Part shown: one piece after another, positions 45,637 through 61,363 of the stretch | Layout of the letters: the number at the start of each line of letters is the position of its first letter | Position numbering within the stretch: the stretch's first letter is position 1 | NCBI GenBank assembly: GCA_038093975.1 | Contig: JBBPTG010000092.1 | Coordinates: 1 to 64,000, forward strand | DNA from: Chalciporus piperatus | Taxonomy: Eukaryota; Basidiomycota; Agaricomycetes; Boletales; Boletaceae | Length of the DNA: 64,000 nucleotides | Direction of reading: 5' to 3' | The notes under the pieces: model-generated | Seen by the model: the letters and a program-made list of their open reading frames with translations, nothing else | Database searches by the model: none | Told to the model about the DNA's origin: nothing | Program-made: the position numbers and the translations under genes

Positions 45637-47507
45637 CTAGATCTTCAGCTCACGAAACCCACGGACATCCAGTCTCCCCGTCCCACTCTGTCGCCACTCG
45701 TGAGCGCTGCTTTCGTCATCCTCACCAGCCTCCCCTGGCTCCCTGACTTTCGCGGGCTCCTCGGCCGCCGCAGTGTCATTCCTCTTGAAGCGACCCCCAG
45801 GTATGATAATCTTCCCCGCACTCCCACGTTTCGCGACGAGCACAGCGCGGGGTTTGGGCAGCCCAAGAGCTTTACGTTGACGTCTCGTCAACGGCTTCTC
45901 AACTGGAACCGGCTCGGGTTCAGGTTCCGGGGGAGGCGTTCCGGGAAGAGGAGACGACGCCGCGGAAGAAGAGCGTGAAGCAGCAGATGACCCTGGCGTC
46001 GACAGTTCAGGCGTCGACTCTTCTTCCTCTTCGGGGTCATCAGCCTCGATTGCATCTGGGTCTGGCTCCAGATACATGGTTGGAGTGAGTGGCATGTGAG
46101 CACCCCGTGTCCTCTTGGCAGCAAAATCCGACACCGAGGAAGTGCCGGAGGACTCGTCGAACGTGCGTTTAGGGGAACGACGAATCTGAAGGACGGAAGG
46201 TGACGCGGGGTCAACATGCCCAATGATAGGCGTGGGAGGAAGCACGTCTACGTCAATCTCGGGAAGTGATTCCGCAGAGGACAGGGGCGAAGGTGAGCGG
46301 GACATAGGAAGAGGTATTTGGGTGGGCATAGGAACCGTAGTTTTTTCCACCTTCATCTTTGTTCTCGTGAATTGACCATTTTTGGAGCGCTTGAGAGCAA
46401 GCTTTGACTCCGGCTTCGCCTTTGCTCGTGACGAAGGTGGCCTCTTCTTCACGGGTGACGGTACAGCAGGCTCCGACTCCGGTGGTAGTTCAAGAACGCT
46501 GGGAAGCCCCGTATGTGGACCTCTCAAATTTCGGATCGATGAGAAATGCTCCCAATCATGGTACCTACAACACACACACCAAAACATTAACAATGATTAA
46601 AGTTCAAATCTGGAAAAAATGACAAGTGATGCCGATTGGACTTACGCCACATAAACCGTTTCACCAGCTTCCTCTTGCTGCAACGCCTCCTCACATTGTT
46701 GTTGTTGCTTTCGAAGACGACGTCTCTCCCGCGCATCCATCAGTTGATCGTCGGCTTGTATCCCCGTAGAGGTGGATTGATCGGCGATAACGTCTCCTCC
46801 TGCCTTCCATTCGATGACGTATACAAGGCCCGGTTGTATGACTTTGACGTTCCGACGTGCAAAGTGAGCGAACGCGGTTAGTTCAAGGTGGCCCCCGTAA
46901 GTCCCTGTGGCGAGTCACCATGCCGCTCTTCTCGCAGAAGCAAAGAAGAAAGAAAAAGGGGGAAATATGTCCCTTTTGACAGGGCAGCCACCACCACAAC
47001 GCACCTTGTTCCCTCATGCACCGCAAATGGGCGGCTAACCCACGTTCATCTTCACAAAACGGTTCATACCGTTGTGAGTGCGCTTCAATCCAGTCACAGA
47101 TATCCTTGCGCAATTGCAGGTGGTATGATGGGGAACCGTGGAGTTGATCGCTCAAAGCGCGAAAGAGACAGTTGCCGTCTCCTAGGGTGTGGGCTGCGTA
47201 AAGCCCCATGGAGCGGAGTTGCTCTGTGAGCAGTTGGGTGTTTTGCTCTGGATCGGCGAGGGGCTAATGGGAAGACAAACACAACAAAGAACGATGATCG
47301 GATGGAAAGAATGTGAGCTGTTTGGAGACAACCTCATGAGTGGAACGTGGGGTACTGACCCTGCCTCTGGACCTCGTCGTGCGTGTCCGCACTGTTTGTT
47401 TTATCAACGATCTGTCAAACACAACATTTTGTGCACCACTGTGCAATGTGAAACGCACTTGGTAACGGGGCCTTGCCATTTTTCTGATGCTTTTTGAACG
47501 AGCCCAT
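45637..47507 (-). CDS. OTU-family deubiquitinase (OTU3/OTUD3-like)
   Basis: A multi-exon gene on the minus strand. The proposed start MGSFKKHQ at 47507 splices (gtgcgt donor) to RTRTTRSRGR and then to PLADPEQNTQLLTEQL. The OTU catalytic core follows: TLGDGNCLFRALSDQ with Asp and the nucleophile Cys, then GTYGGHLELTAFAHFARR, VIQPGLVYVIEW, and, in the next exon, YHDWEHFSSIRN with the catalytic His. After the OTU domain a Glu/Arg/Gln-rich helix (ERRRLRKQQQQCEEALQ) lies inside the core region, as in OTU3 relatives. The C-terminal 300 residues are low-complexity, Pro/Ser/Glu-rich with basic blocks (KKRPPSSRAKAK, TRRQRKALGLPKPR). The domain cleaves ubiquitin chains. The first two small exons are the least certain part. 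Confidence 0.87.
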
Positions 47508-47831
47508 TATACAGTAAAAAATATTCCAGCGCTTTGTACTTTTGCGAGTGTGGGGGATCGCGTTGGTTGCTAATAAACCCTTCCTCCCACATTCTGGGGT
47601 CCCACTCAAAATGGACCCCGGAAAATCAACGGCACCCCCGCATATTCACGGGCCTGGCTCAAGAGCAGCTTGCCTCGCTTGTCGCCTCGTTGCAACCACC
47701 CGGTCTACATCGTGGACAACAGCATCACAAGTGTCTACATCTTCAGCTAAAAGTGGCACGCCCGCACTAAAATTTTGAGGTGCACGGCAAGAAGGGAAAA
47801 GTGCTATCGTAGCCCATAACCAAATCCGCTG

Positions 47832-51950
<4,119 letters not shown>

Positions 51951-52336
51951 CTTGATTGGAATTTGGAGGTGAGGAGGGAGTTACTAGTACTAGCCTTAAA
52001 GTTACAAGTCTCTACTCTACTTCTCCACGTGATTGATCCTGTCACGTGCATCGGAGGGTCTTATCGGAAATCGGCTTTGATCCAGTGTCATGACACGCAC
52101 GGCACTGGGCAAGAGATACCTACATCTTCTCACATTGCCTCCTCTGATTGTCCTCTGACCGTCCTCTGCTGCGGGACAACTTCCATAGAGTACAACGCCA
52201 TTGACAACGCTGGCGCCAATTTCACTGCTGTGCCTCTGTGTCCGCAGCAGCCCGAGTTTACTTCCGTCCCGAAAATAACTTTGCTCCCAGGACCCAGCTA
52301 GTATAAAATAGTCACAGATAGCAACCAGCAGCCTCA
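51951..52336. other. divergent promoter region, PEX1 and 52337 gene
   Basis: A 386-bp spacer between two genes transcribed apart. No coding sequence; it should contain both promoters. Confidence 0.45.
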
Positions 52337-53150
52337 ATGGTCATCCTTGACGAGAAGTGCATGATTCCTCCGTCTCCACCCTATGCTGCTGCTGCTGCCC
52401 CGCCGCCATTCACTGGCAGCCGGCCCCACGCAACTTTCACTGCGCTACCGCAACATCTACTCCTCAAGATCGTGTATATGTTATTTCCCCAGGCAGATAA
52501 CGTCAATGATCGCCGAGCTGAACGTCAGCGCAGGACACTCTATTGGTTATCTCTCCAACTTCGTCTGACGAATCGATCAATTTACATCGGTCAGTGTTCT
52601 GAATTATCGATCCGAGTCCTTTTCTGATATGTATCCAACAGCTTGCATGCATGTGTTGCGCTCTACTTATTTATCCGCTTATGTGGCCCTTGTCCGTCCC
52701 CCATACTCTTCCGATCCGTTCCCCCTCTCATCATCGACATCCAATCAACTGCAACGTGAGACACAAGTCCTCGATCTCTTCATTGCACTCAAAGTGCGAG
52801 AAGACGTCATGATGGACGACTCCGAACTCCATCTTGAGCGAGAAGAATCATTCAAAGATATCTTTGAATTGATGCAACCTCGCGGTCGTCTCGAGGACTT
52901 GGTGCGCTATCACGGTCTTCGTCAAGGGGTGGTACACACGAACCCTCCTTATGTTACATCGACCGCTTCAGGAGCCCTTCCTTTCTCGACGCTTTCTGCA
53001 TCCTTTTCCTCGAGAAAGGTGGGCCTTATCTTGACCAGCACGAACGGGAAGCGGACAATCGTGGAAGTTGCACGGACAAGGAATGAGAAACTGGAAGTCG
53101 CTGCTATAAAGCTTGTCAAGGAGCTCAAAATCTGGTTGCGCGATGCTTAG
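52337..53150 (+). CDS. conserved-type fungal protein of unknown function (2 exons)
   Basis: Exons 52337-52589 and 52642-53150 join in phase to give about 253 residues. Near the N-terminus LPQHLLLKIVYMLFPQ resembles an F-box helix, followed by LYWLSLQLRLTNRSIYIACMHVLRSTYL across the intron. The middle is charged (REDVMMDDSELHLEREESFKDI is the most polar part). The C-terminal part has KVGLILTSTNGKRTIVEVAR and a terminal amphipathic helix ending LKIWLRDA. I cannot name the family. The conserved-looking core and clean splice make it a real gene rather than a chance ORF. Confidence 0.75.
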
Positions 53151-53742
53151 AGGATCGCAGCAGCGGTGATTGAATAGTGATCCTCCGCCAGGCGAGGCGT
53201 AGTCCTTGTGTTACCATTTTACTATTCGTTTGTCGTGCGTTGTATAACAGTTTCATGGAACAGTAAGCTTATTTAACTTGATACTAGCATTATGTATGCC
53301 TTTGCAGTTACAACTTGGGGCCCATAATCCATTAATCGATTCAATTCGACCTGTGAGTGTGAAAGTTGCAACTTGTTGACATGTCGCATTTTGAGCGTCT
53401 AAGCTGAGTTTGGGGGCAGTGACTGCGCAGGGTTCGCGCACACTGGGAAACAAGGCACCGACTCGTAATCCGGTTTGGGGTTGGAACACCCACACTTGGA
53501 AGTCGGCAGGGCGATCAGATTACAAACTGTACCCACTCGGAGCCCCCTCGGCGGTGCGACAACTAGTTCTGAGACTGTCTGCCCACATCATGCCGTGGTT
53601 GGTGGTGTACCTGAGAAATAAGTCACCAGTGACTAGACATCTCTAAGTGGCATCGTTATCCGCGTAACAGATAAATGACTGATCCCACCCCAACTGCGAA
53701 CCCCTCACTTTTCTAGCATCTTCAGTCCAAGCTTTAGTACGA
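53151..53742. other. intergenic, nothing recognised
   Basis: About 0.6 kb with short, unsupported frames on both strands. It includes the 3' end of the previous gene and the promoter of the GMC oxidoreductase. Confidence 0.4.
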
Positions 53743-55793
53743 ATGAACGAACCTCTCCATCTTGTATCGGATTTCATCGTAGTCGGTGGCGGAACGGCAG
53801 GGCTAGTCCTTGCTCGACGTCTCAGCGAAGCAGGACATTTCGTTCATGTCCTCGAGGCTGGCAGCAAGGTCGAATCTCTAGCTGCTGATAGCCCTGCCAT
53901 GGGTCAGCTCGACCTCAGAGTTGCGGTATCTATGCCAGTGAGTCTACTTTGCTCGCGTCGGCTCTATGTCGGTACTGACATAGACCAGGCGTTTGCAGTC
54001 CCCGTCTTGGGTTCAGGAGCATTGAATTGGAAAGATTCTTCCGCTTCCGACGAGTACGGTCACGGAAAAATCACCATGTCTACCGGGAAAGTTCTCGGTG
54101 GTACCAGCAACTTAAACCTTGCCATATGGACAAGAGGAGACGCACTAGACTATGATCTAATCGCGGAGATCAACAATGATCGATCTTGGAAGTTCGACTC
54201 TCTGAAGAAATACTTCAACAAGACCGAGACTTTCCACCCGGAATCTGGGAAACCGATCGACGAACAGAGTTATGGGCGTGAAGGACCGATTCACACGGTT
54301 CCCCTCAGCGCATTCAGACAAGATCCTGGCATCGGGGAGTTTGCCCACAAGGCGTTCGAGGAAGCGGGCTTCAAGTATAACGGATACGGGAACGATGGGA
54401 ACTCGTTGGGATTCAGTGAGCTTAGCCACTCCACTTTTCCTTCGAGAGGCGGTCGGCAGTCGTCTGTGGAGTATGTTCAACACTTCAGCGGTACCACTCT
54501 TCGTATCTCGGAGGGTCGGACAGTCGCTTGCATCGTATTCGAGGGGAAGAAAGCCGTCCGAGTGAAGACAGTTGATGGGACCGTATACCAGGCTAACAGA
54601 GAAGGTATGTCATCACATTCAAGGTTGGACCTTAAGAGCTGACTCTCTGCTTGCAGTTTTGCTTTGTGCCGGTGCGCTACGTTCCCCTGCAATATTGCAG
54701 CTCTCAGGTATAGGGGATCGATCTCATCTCGAACGCTGTGGAGTTCAGGTCCTCCACCACTTGCCAGGTGTCGGGCAGAATCTCTGGGACCATCCTGTCG
54801 TATTCCAGAAATGGAGAGCACAACAGAAGCATGCCATGAGTTCCCTTGATGGATTAGGGCAGGATCTCCAGAGGTTGACCCAGGAGATGGAGAAGTATAA
54901 TCGTGGAGAAGGTGGTCTCCTCGCATGTACGCCAATGGAATTCAGCGGGTGGAAGAATTATCCCCAAGTAGCTCAGGCACTTGACGATATCGAACGCACT
55001 TCATCGGTTCGTTTCCGTCCCTTTACGTCGCCGTTTGTCTTGAACTTATAGCACTATCAGGTCTCTCAGCCTATTCGGAATTACCTCCAGTCAGATAAAA
55101 CACCCCACGCGCAACTGTTCCTAGCAAATGCTTATCCTTACCCTCCAGCCAACCTCACAGGTTCCTTCTTCTCCCTCATGGCTCTCGTAGCCACCCCAAC
55201 TTCCCGTGGTTACGTGAAGATCACTGCCACCGATCCAAGTGCAGCCCTCGATTGTGACGCTAACTGGCTCTCGACGAAGTTCGACCGAGAGGTCATGAAA
55301 GAGGCGATGAAAACTGCTAATGAGATCATGTTGAAGATGGTTGACGATGAAGGCAAGCCTGTCGTCGTTGAGGAAGCCGACTTGAGTAACGACCCCCCGG
55401 TGCTCGGCTGTGACGAAGGAAGCCTGGAGCGGAAGCTCGAGCTATGCATGGGTTCAATGTATCACTATGTAAGTATCACCATTACTTCTGTTCTCATGCA
55501 GCCGCCTAAGATTGTCCCCCACAGGCTGGAACTTGCGCTATGGCCCCCCTGGAAAGTATGAACCCACTCCCGGTAGTCGACTCGGAGTGTAGGGTGCATG
55601 GTGTGCAGAATCTACGTGTCATTGGTAAGCCCAACACGCCCTAACGTCGATTCCTTCGTCATTGATTCACGTCTGAATAGATGCGAGCGTGTTCCCTGTC
55701 CCGATCTCGGCCAACCCTCAAGCACCCGTCTATGCACTCGCTGAAAAGCTCGCTGATGTCATACTGAGGGACTATCCCAGGCCACGCCCGTGA
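53743..55793 (+). CDS. GMC (glucose-methanol-choline) oxidoreductase
   Basis: This is an FAD-dependent alcohol/sugar oxidase-type flavoprotein. The N-terminal dinucleotide-binding motif is FIVVGGGTAGLVLARRLSE, with Glu at VLEAGS. GMC signature 1 is visible at TGKVLGGTSNLNLAIWTRG, and signature 2 at LCAGALRSPAILQLSGIG after the third exon. The C-terminal active-site region reads YAGTCAMAP, then NLRVIDASVFPVPISANPQA. The gene has about seven exons, the first intron following SMP at about 53938. No signal peptide is evident (it starts MNEPLHLVSDF), so an intracellular or peroxisomal oxidase is more likely than a secreted aryl-alcohol oxidase. Substrate cannot be told from sequence. Confidence 0.9.
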
Positions 55794-56325
55794 TCGAATG
55801 ATCTCTGTACCGGTACCGTACCTGATGAATTATGCTAGTGGCAATCAACAACAGATGCTTAGTAAATGAGTGACATTGGTGATATTACAGAGCTCCCTCA
55901 TATACATGCCGGGAAAAGTGTGGACAGAGTGCGGCCTAACCATCCCCACTGGTATCCTGATCAGAGGGACCCAGGAGACTAGATAAATCCAGTGACTTGG
56001 AGTCGACGACTCTTATCAAGTGGCAGGTGGCATAACGCCAAGATGAAGTTCATGAGCACATTTTCATTGGAAAGAAGTTTCGGTGTCGAAGGGGGAGTCT
56101 GAGGACTACCACTGACTCAGGTTGGCTCGACTCAAGGAGCAGGCCGGTTCCACCATCGGAGCAGTCGATATTGTTCCGTGTAAAGTTTTATCGCGGTCAC
56201 ACGTACTTTTATTGATACAATGATGGCTGAACAAGTATACGAATGAATATTGGAAGAGTCGGGAAGAGCTGTTTTGAATGTGCTTTGACCGATATAACGT
56301 GCCATTATGACGATCGAGGACAAGC
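55794..56325. other. intergenic between convergent genes
   Basis: About 0.5 kb between the stop codons of the GMC oxidoreductase and the GH78-like gene, presumably both 3' UTRs. Nothing else is recognised. Confidence 0.4.
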
Positions 56326-58855
56326 TTAGACGAGAAGAACAATGATAGTATGTTGTCCTCCACCAAGAGTCAAAGTCGGTTGCGCGGAGCTGGCAGGGAC
56401 AACTTGAGAATCCACCATCACCCTTCCAGTCACAGGTAATCGTACGGTGCCCGTCGTGCCTTGTGGAGTATCGATCTTCATCGTAAACACGGGTCCATAG
56501 TGGATCCAGCTCGCGGAGAAAAATCCAAGAGGTGTCTCGAATCGTCCTTCTGCAGAGGGAAGTCCACTTGTGTGTGGTGCGACCGACCAAGTTTTCCCTT
56601 GAGGTGAGGTCACTGTAAGACCGAGCACATAGTACGTCAATGCGGATGTGGGTCCTGAGCTCCAACCATGCGAGTGACTAGTGTAAGATGGATCTGCGTG
56701 AGAGCGTAAGTTTTTGAACGTGGATCCGGTCAACTCGAAGGTGGTTTGCGTACCGTAGTTATATCCGTCTTGAGAGCGGTAACTGCGAGAGGGGGAGGTG
56801 TCACTGGCTGGAGAAACTGGAGATCAAGAGAAACACTGACTACAAGGAGCCGTTTGCCGTGAATCCTTCGAGCAACGTGGACTGAACACTCAGATTGGTG
56901 GTCAACATATACCCCCACTCCCGCCGGAGAAGATCCATAGCGGCAGCATCATTACCGGATTCAAAGTGCGCTTGCAACTATCGAACCCAGATTTGAGATG
57001 GCATGCCAGCCAAACTACTTGAGCGTCACCCACCTCGAATCCTCCAATGAATGGACTGATGGTGTCTGGCAATTCCGGAGCGACCGCACCGTAAGAATTC
57101 CAGTTCTTCTGAAGCCCTTGGCTCACGTTTTTCGCTTGTTCCGGTGACGTTGTGAGATTGAACAAGACAGCGAACGAATTGGCATCTTGGGGCGTCAGTG
57201 TCGTCGACGAGTTGTCTCTGTACATCCCCACGCTCGGCAACCAGAAGACATCATTGTAAACGGTTTTGAGAGCGGAGGCATTGAGCGACCAAGCTGACGC
57301 GAGATCGGACTCGCCCATCCACGTCGCAAAATCGGCACTATTGGTGAGCATCTGCCATGATCCCTTTAACCTCAAGCCCTGGGGTGAACGACTGCAGCAC
57401 TGACCTTGTACAAGATAGCGTTAGCCGCAGCGTTATGACCTTTCTGACCAAACCTCCCCCAATCTCTTAGGCCAGTAACATTCATAAGCCCCGTGTTGTC
57501 TACTTTGCTCTCGATGTAAGCCACAGCTTTTGTGTAGTTCGTCCAAACCGTCGTGAGCCATTCCGTATCGCCACTATAGAGATAGTAGTTGTACGATCCG
57601 ATCAAGGTCCACATCAGGTAGGTGTCAGAACCTTGTTGACTGAGAGGAGGACCTGTGCGGGATGATTCGAGCTGTGTTCAGTCGTGCGCATGTTTTACTC
57701 ACCAGATTCGGGAAGAGCACCAGTGACTGGATTCTGGGCTGCGAACATGGTGGACAGCGCATTCTTGGTAGGAAGGAGATCGTTTGTGGAGACGAACTGT
57801 GTCGGGACCGCGATGCCCATATCACCTGGCACCAAATCCATTCACGCAAAGCATGACATCGGCCAAAGGTACGCACCAGGCCATACCGCACTGTTCCTCT
57901 GGTCAGCTGGGGAAAATGTCATTGAAACAAAGACTCACCGATCGCGTTTGGCTCCGTCGACAATAATGGGTCCCGCAACACCAAGAGTCGCATTATTCGC
58001 CCAGCCTTGTGGAGAAGATCAGCCCCCAAGGTAACGAACGTCCTTACTTCAAGCTCACCGCTCTTAACGAAAGGTACCTGTCTCCCCGTGTTCAAAGGCA
58101 CCGTGCCAGTCTGAACGGTGTACGCTCCGGAATACCACACTGACAAGGTTCGGTTGGATTCGTAACGTCCAACTCGGTGTAGGAATCACTCACGTTTCGT
58201 CAAGAAGTTGGGGTCTTCGGATACGGGATCGTGTGCGTAGAAGTATCCAGAATACTGAGACATGTCCTCCACGTGGGGCATAAACGATATAGCGCACGAT
58301 AGATTCGAGATCGTCACCGGAGAATTAGAGTTTAATACGACACTGAGATATCGGAAACCACCTCGCAGCGCGTAGATTGGTTGAGTCCAGAACCCGGTAG
58401 GAAGAGGAGCTGGTACGCCAAGTACACCGTCATACGTCGTAGTTGCATCAGGGTAGGATGAATCGTCCGATGCATAAGGTCGGATGAACAAAGGTGACTC
58501 CGTGAACGAGAGTGAAATGGCGGAGTCTTCGGACACGGAATCAAAGTTCATCGAAATCCATCCGCCAACCTGGAAGACCAGAGTCGGTTAGAGCCCGTGG
58601 GTACACAAAGAGCCAACTCGCCTCTTGTCCAAAGTCGAGGGCAATCCAAGAACCATTTCCGGTCAAAGTGGTACCTCCAGATCTAGAAATGAGATTGTGT
58701 GGATTCTTTACAGACCCTTCGGTGCTGAACACTGCACTTGGGTATACGGTCTTTGACTTCGGGGCTATGTTGAACGTATCCCATGGACCGGATGGTGCCA
58801 CACATTGCACTACAGCAATGTAACAGTAAGTCGCAAGGAACGGAATGACACGCAT
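56326..58855 (-). CDS. secreted alpha-L-rhamnosidase-like glycoside hydrolase (GH78)
   Basis: A multi-exon minus-strand gene of roughly 650 residues. It begins with a signal peptide (MRVIPFLATYCYIAVVQCVAP), so secretion is expected. N-terminal beta domains contain SWIALDFGQE and GGWISMNFDS. The catalytic (alpha/alpha)6 part includes VWPGDMGIAVPTQFV, YLMWTLIGSYNYYLYSG, LRDWGRFGQKGHNAAANAILY and PFIGGFEVQAHFESG, an arrangement seen in GH78-type rhamnosidases. The C-terminal beta-sandwich carries SHSHGWSSGPTSALTYYVLG, a conserved GH78 block. It would release L-rhamnose from plant pectin or glycosides. Distinguishing true GH78 from the neighbouring six-hairpin families needs an alignment. Confidence 0.82.
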
Positions 58856-59348
58856 TGGGACATCGTTAGTTGACGATTTCTGTCGTTCATTTATAATGTT
58901 GCCCGTCGTTAATGCGGGAAATGAGACGGTTGCGACTGGTCATCAGATGTTAGTAGCGGCCCGGCGACAAGAGAGCAGCCCCGGGGAAACTGACGACTCG
59001 GTTCGCGTAGAAGCGCGAACTCATCACTAGATTGACCACATGACAAGTGGGTGAGAATCTGACTGGTTCTAGAGGCAATTACACACCATCAGCTGGTGAA
59101 TAATTTCGGGACTTGGTGTTCAAGTTCTTCAGTTCATGGACTGGCCACGCTGGAGATCGATTGGAGAGAGAATGCTAATGAGTGCTCAGAGAAATTCCCA
59201 TTTCGAAGTGGATCTGCCCATCTTAACGGTAGCGCAATACACACGAAATTCGTCATAAATGATGCGAAGAACCAGCTCCAATGATACGTACACAGGGACC
59301 GACTGTGAGAAACCCAGTGACTCTTACCCCAGAGAGTCACGACATCCT
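58856..59348. other. intergenic, nothing recognised
   Basis: About 0.5 kb between the rhamnosidase start and the 3' end of the next minus-strand gene. No supported ORF. Confidence 0.4.
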
Positions 59349-60667
59349 TCAAGGAAACAATACACGACCTCCGGCATCTTCCAATGAGAAACCGCTTGTA
59401 CCTAAGCAGGTGAGATCGTTTGCAGCAAGTGAGGGTGTGCTTCGTCGCAATTCTTCCACCGCATTAGCATGCAGTAGCCGAACAACCTTGAGGTTGGGCC
59501 CACTCAGGGTTATAAGACTGGAAACGAGAGCCTGGTAATGGAAAATCGGTGCTTTGGGGCCCTTGGAGTGTAAACCAAGGAAGGAAATCGGCGGAAGCTT
59601 CAAGCGGGGTTTCAACTCTAGCCAAGAGCGAAAGTAGATGACGAGTTTTTCGAGTGCTCTGCAACATTCGGCAAGTAAGTCGAGTTCGTTTTGAAGGGAA
59701 TCTCCTGGGTGACAAAAGTCGAGCGTGACAGAAGTGACATTTGCGCATGTCAACTTGACGAAGTTTTTCCACGCATGGTCAAAGAATGGTGGAGGAATGC
59801 AATCATAGGTAAGTTGACGGAGGGCGGGAAGGTGGTTTGCATCTTTGTTTCGTGGAAGGTAGTCACGTAGAAAGACGGACATAAGCGTAATGGACTCTAA
59901 GTTAGACATGACGGGAATGTCGAGGCGATTCTTAGAAGCCCTATCGGCGGGGGTAGGTGAACAGATGGGGCACCGGAGCACCCTCAGATTGGGGGAGGCA
60001 GCAAGCAGCACCATCAAATCTTCTCTGAGGCGATACCGTCAGCGTAAGCACTATGAGGGACGATGCATAGCACTCGCCTACACGGTCGAAGGATCGACTC
60101 GGAACAATCAAACACCTGTAATGACGGCCCGCATGTTTCGGCCAAGGATATGACAACCGAAGGAGGTAGCTGACGGAGCCAGCAATCGTTAAAAGGAAGC
60201 ATTGGCATGGAAAGTGTGACAATGGAAAGGTTTGGGAGGTGGCGTATAATTTCTGCAAGCAGGTCGTATTCGGAGGCTTCGCAACAGTCATCATCAATGA
60301 GGACATCCAAACGTCTTGCCCACCACCCTAGTCGGTTCCTGCCTCGTGTTGTGAGGGCACGTCTCTGCAATAATCCGTGCAAAGAAGCGAGAGTATGGGC
60401 CTTGGTGATGAGGATGCTTTGGTATAGGAATTCCAGTCCGAGTTTGTGCCATGTACCACAAACGAGAGCGATATTGCGTTTCGTGAGAAGAGAATCCCTC
60501 AATGCCTGCACCTCGCGCTGTTTGACGAGCGAGTAAGGCAAGTCCGAAGAGATCGGACTTTCACAATTTAGGAGGGAAACGTCGGTGGCGAAGCCAAAGA
60601 TTCTGAGCCATACTTCTGGTGGCATTTGCGGTGTCAACTGTGGGGAAGGGACCAAAGGCGAAGACAT
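59349..60667 (-). CDS. F-box-like/Leu-rich protein, one intron
   Basis: Two minus-strand frames join into one protein of about 415 residues. The first begins MSSPLVPSPQLTPQMPPEV with an F-box-like helix (PPEVWLRIFGFATDV) and NIALVCGTWHKLGLEFLYQSIL, typical of mushroom F-box families. It runs through LPNLSIVTLSMPMLP to FDCSESILRP. The second resumes at EDLMVLLAASPNLRVLRCP and continues to LFP at 59349. A GTGTAG donor after the ILRP codons and a CTCAG acceptor keep phase; the intron is about 65 nt. Without that splice the first frame would stop at GIASEKI. Leu-rich repeats are irregular. Confidence 0.75.
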
Positions 60668-61363
60668 ATCGGGGGAGAGAAATTAGAAAGCGAGGTGGTT
60701 GATTGTGGTAACAAGACCATATCAACTTTTTGTGGTGTTAGACGGCCTCCGCGGATAAAGTCTAATGATGGAACCGGGCGCCGAGTCTAAGCGAGGGTGA
60801 GTTGGGAAAAAGAGGACGGTGTTATTTATGTCTCGGTGAAATTGTTAATTACGCATGCTCGACGCGTTGAATGTGTGCATAGGGCTAATGCATGCCAGGG
60901 CACCAACATACCGCCATGAACCAAGAGATGTCAACAAGCTAGACGGGCAGGATGACAGTCCGGGTTGGTGCTCCTGCTAGAAGTTGGCGCCAGTGCCAAG
61001 TTTCAACGGGAAACTGTGGATATGAACCGTCCATCAGTGATGCGTACTATGAGCAAAATGGACCAAAACCGATGTCAGAGAGGTAATTGAGATGCCAACG
61101 TCTGGTGTGATGACGAGTGGTTCAGTGTATGGTCATGAGTGCTTCCATACCAAGTCTCAACAAGTAACCAAGTCTAATTGTGACCAAGTAGTAGGGTCTA
61201 CTTGTAACCAAGGTCGGCTTGACATCCAGCGCTCCGCGGTTTCTCGACACTCAACGCGTTGGTGGCGACAGTAACTGTCTAAGGGTGTCTCTGCTCAACT
61301 TGCAGCCCAAGTTCTCGAGCAGTTGCCAGTTGTCAGTGAACCTCCACGTTCTGAGCGCGCCAG
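60668..61363. other. divergent intergenic region before MCD4
   Basis: About 0.7 kb with no supported gene. Near 61155-61205 a short caagt-rich, imperfectly repeated stretch (tctcaacaagtaaccaagtc and similar) occurs; its role is unknown. Confidence 0.35.
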
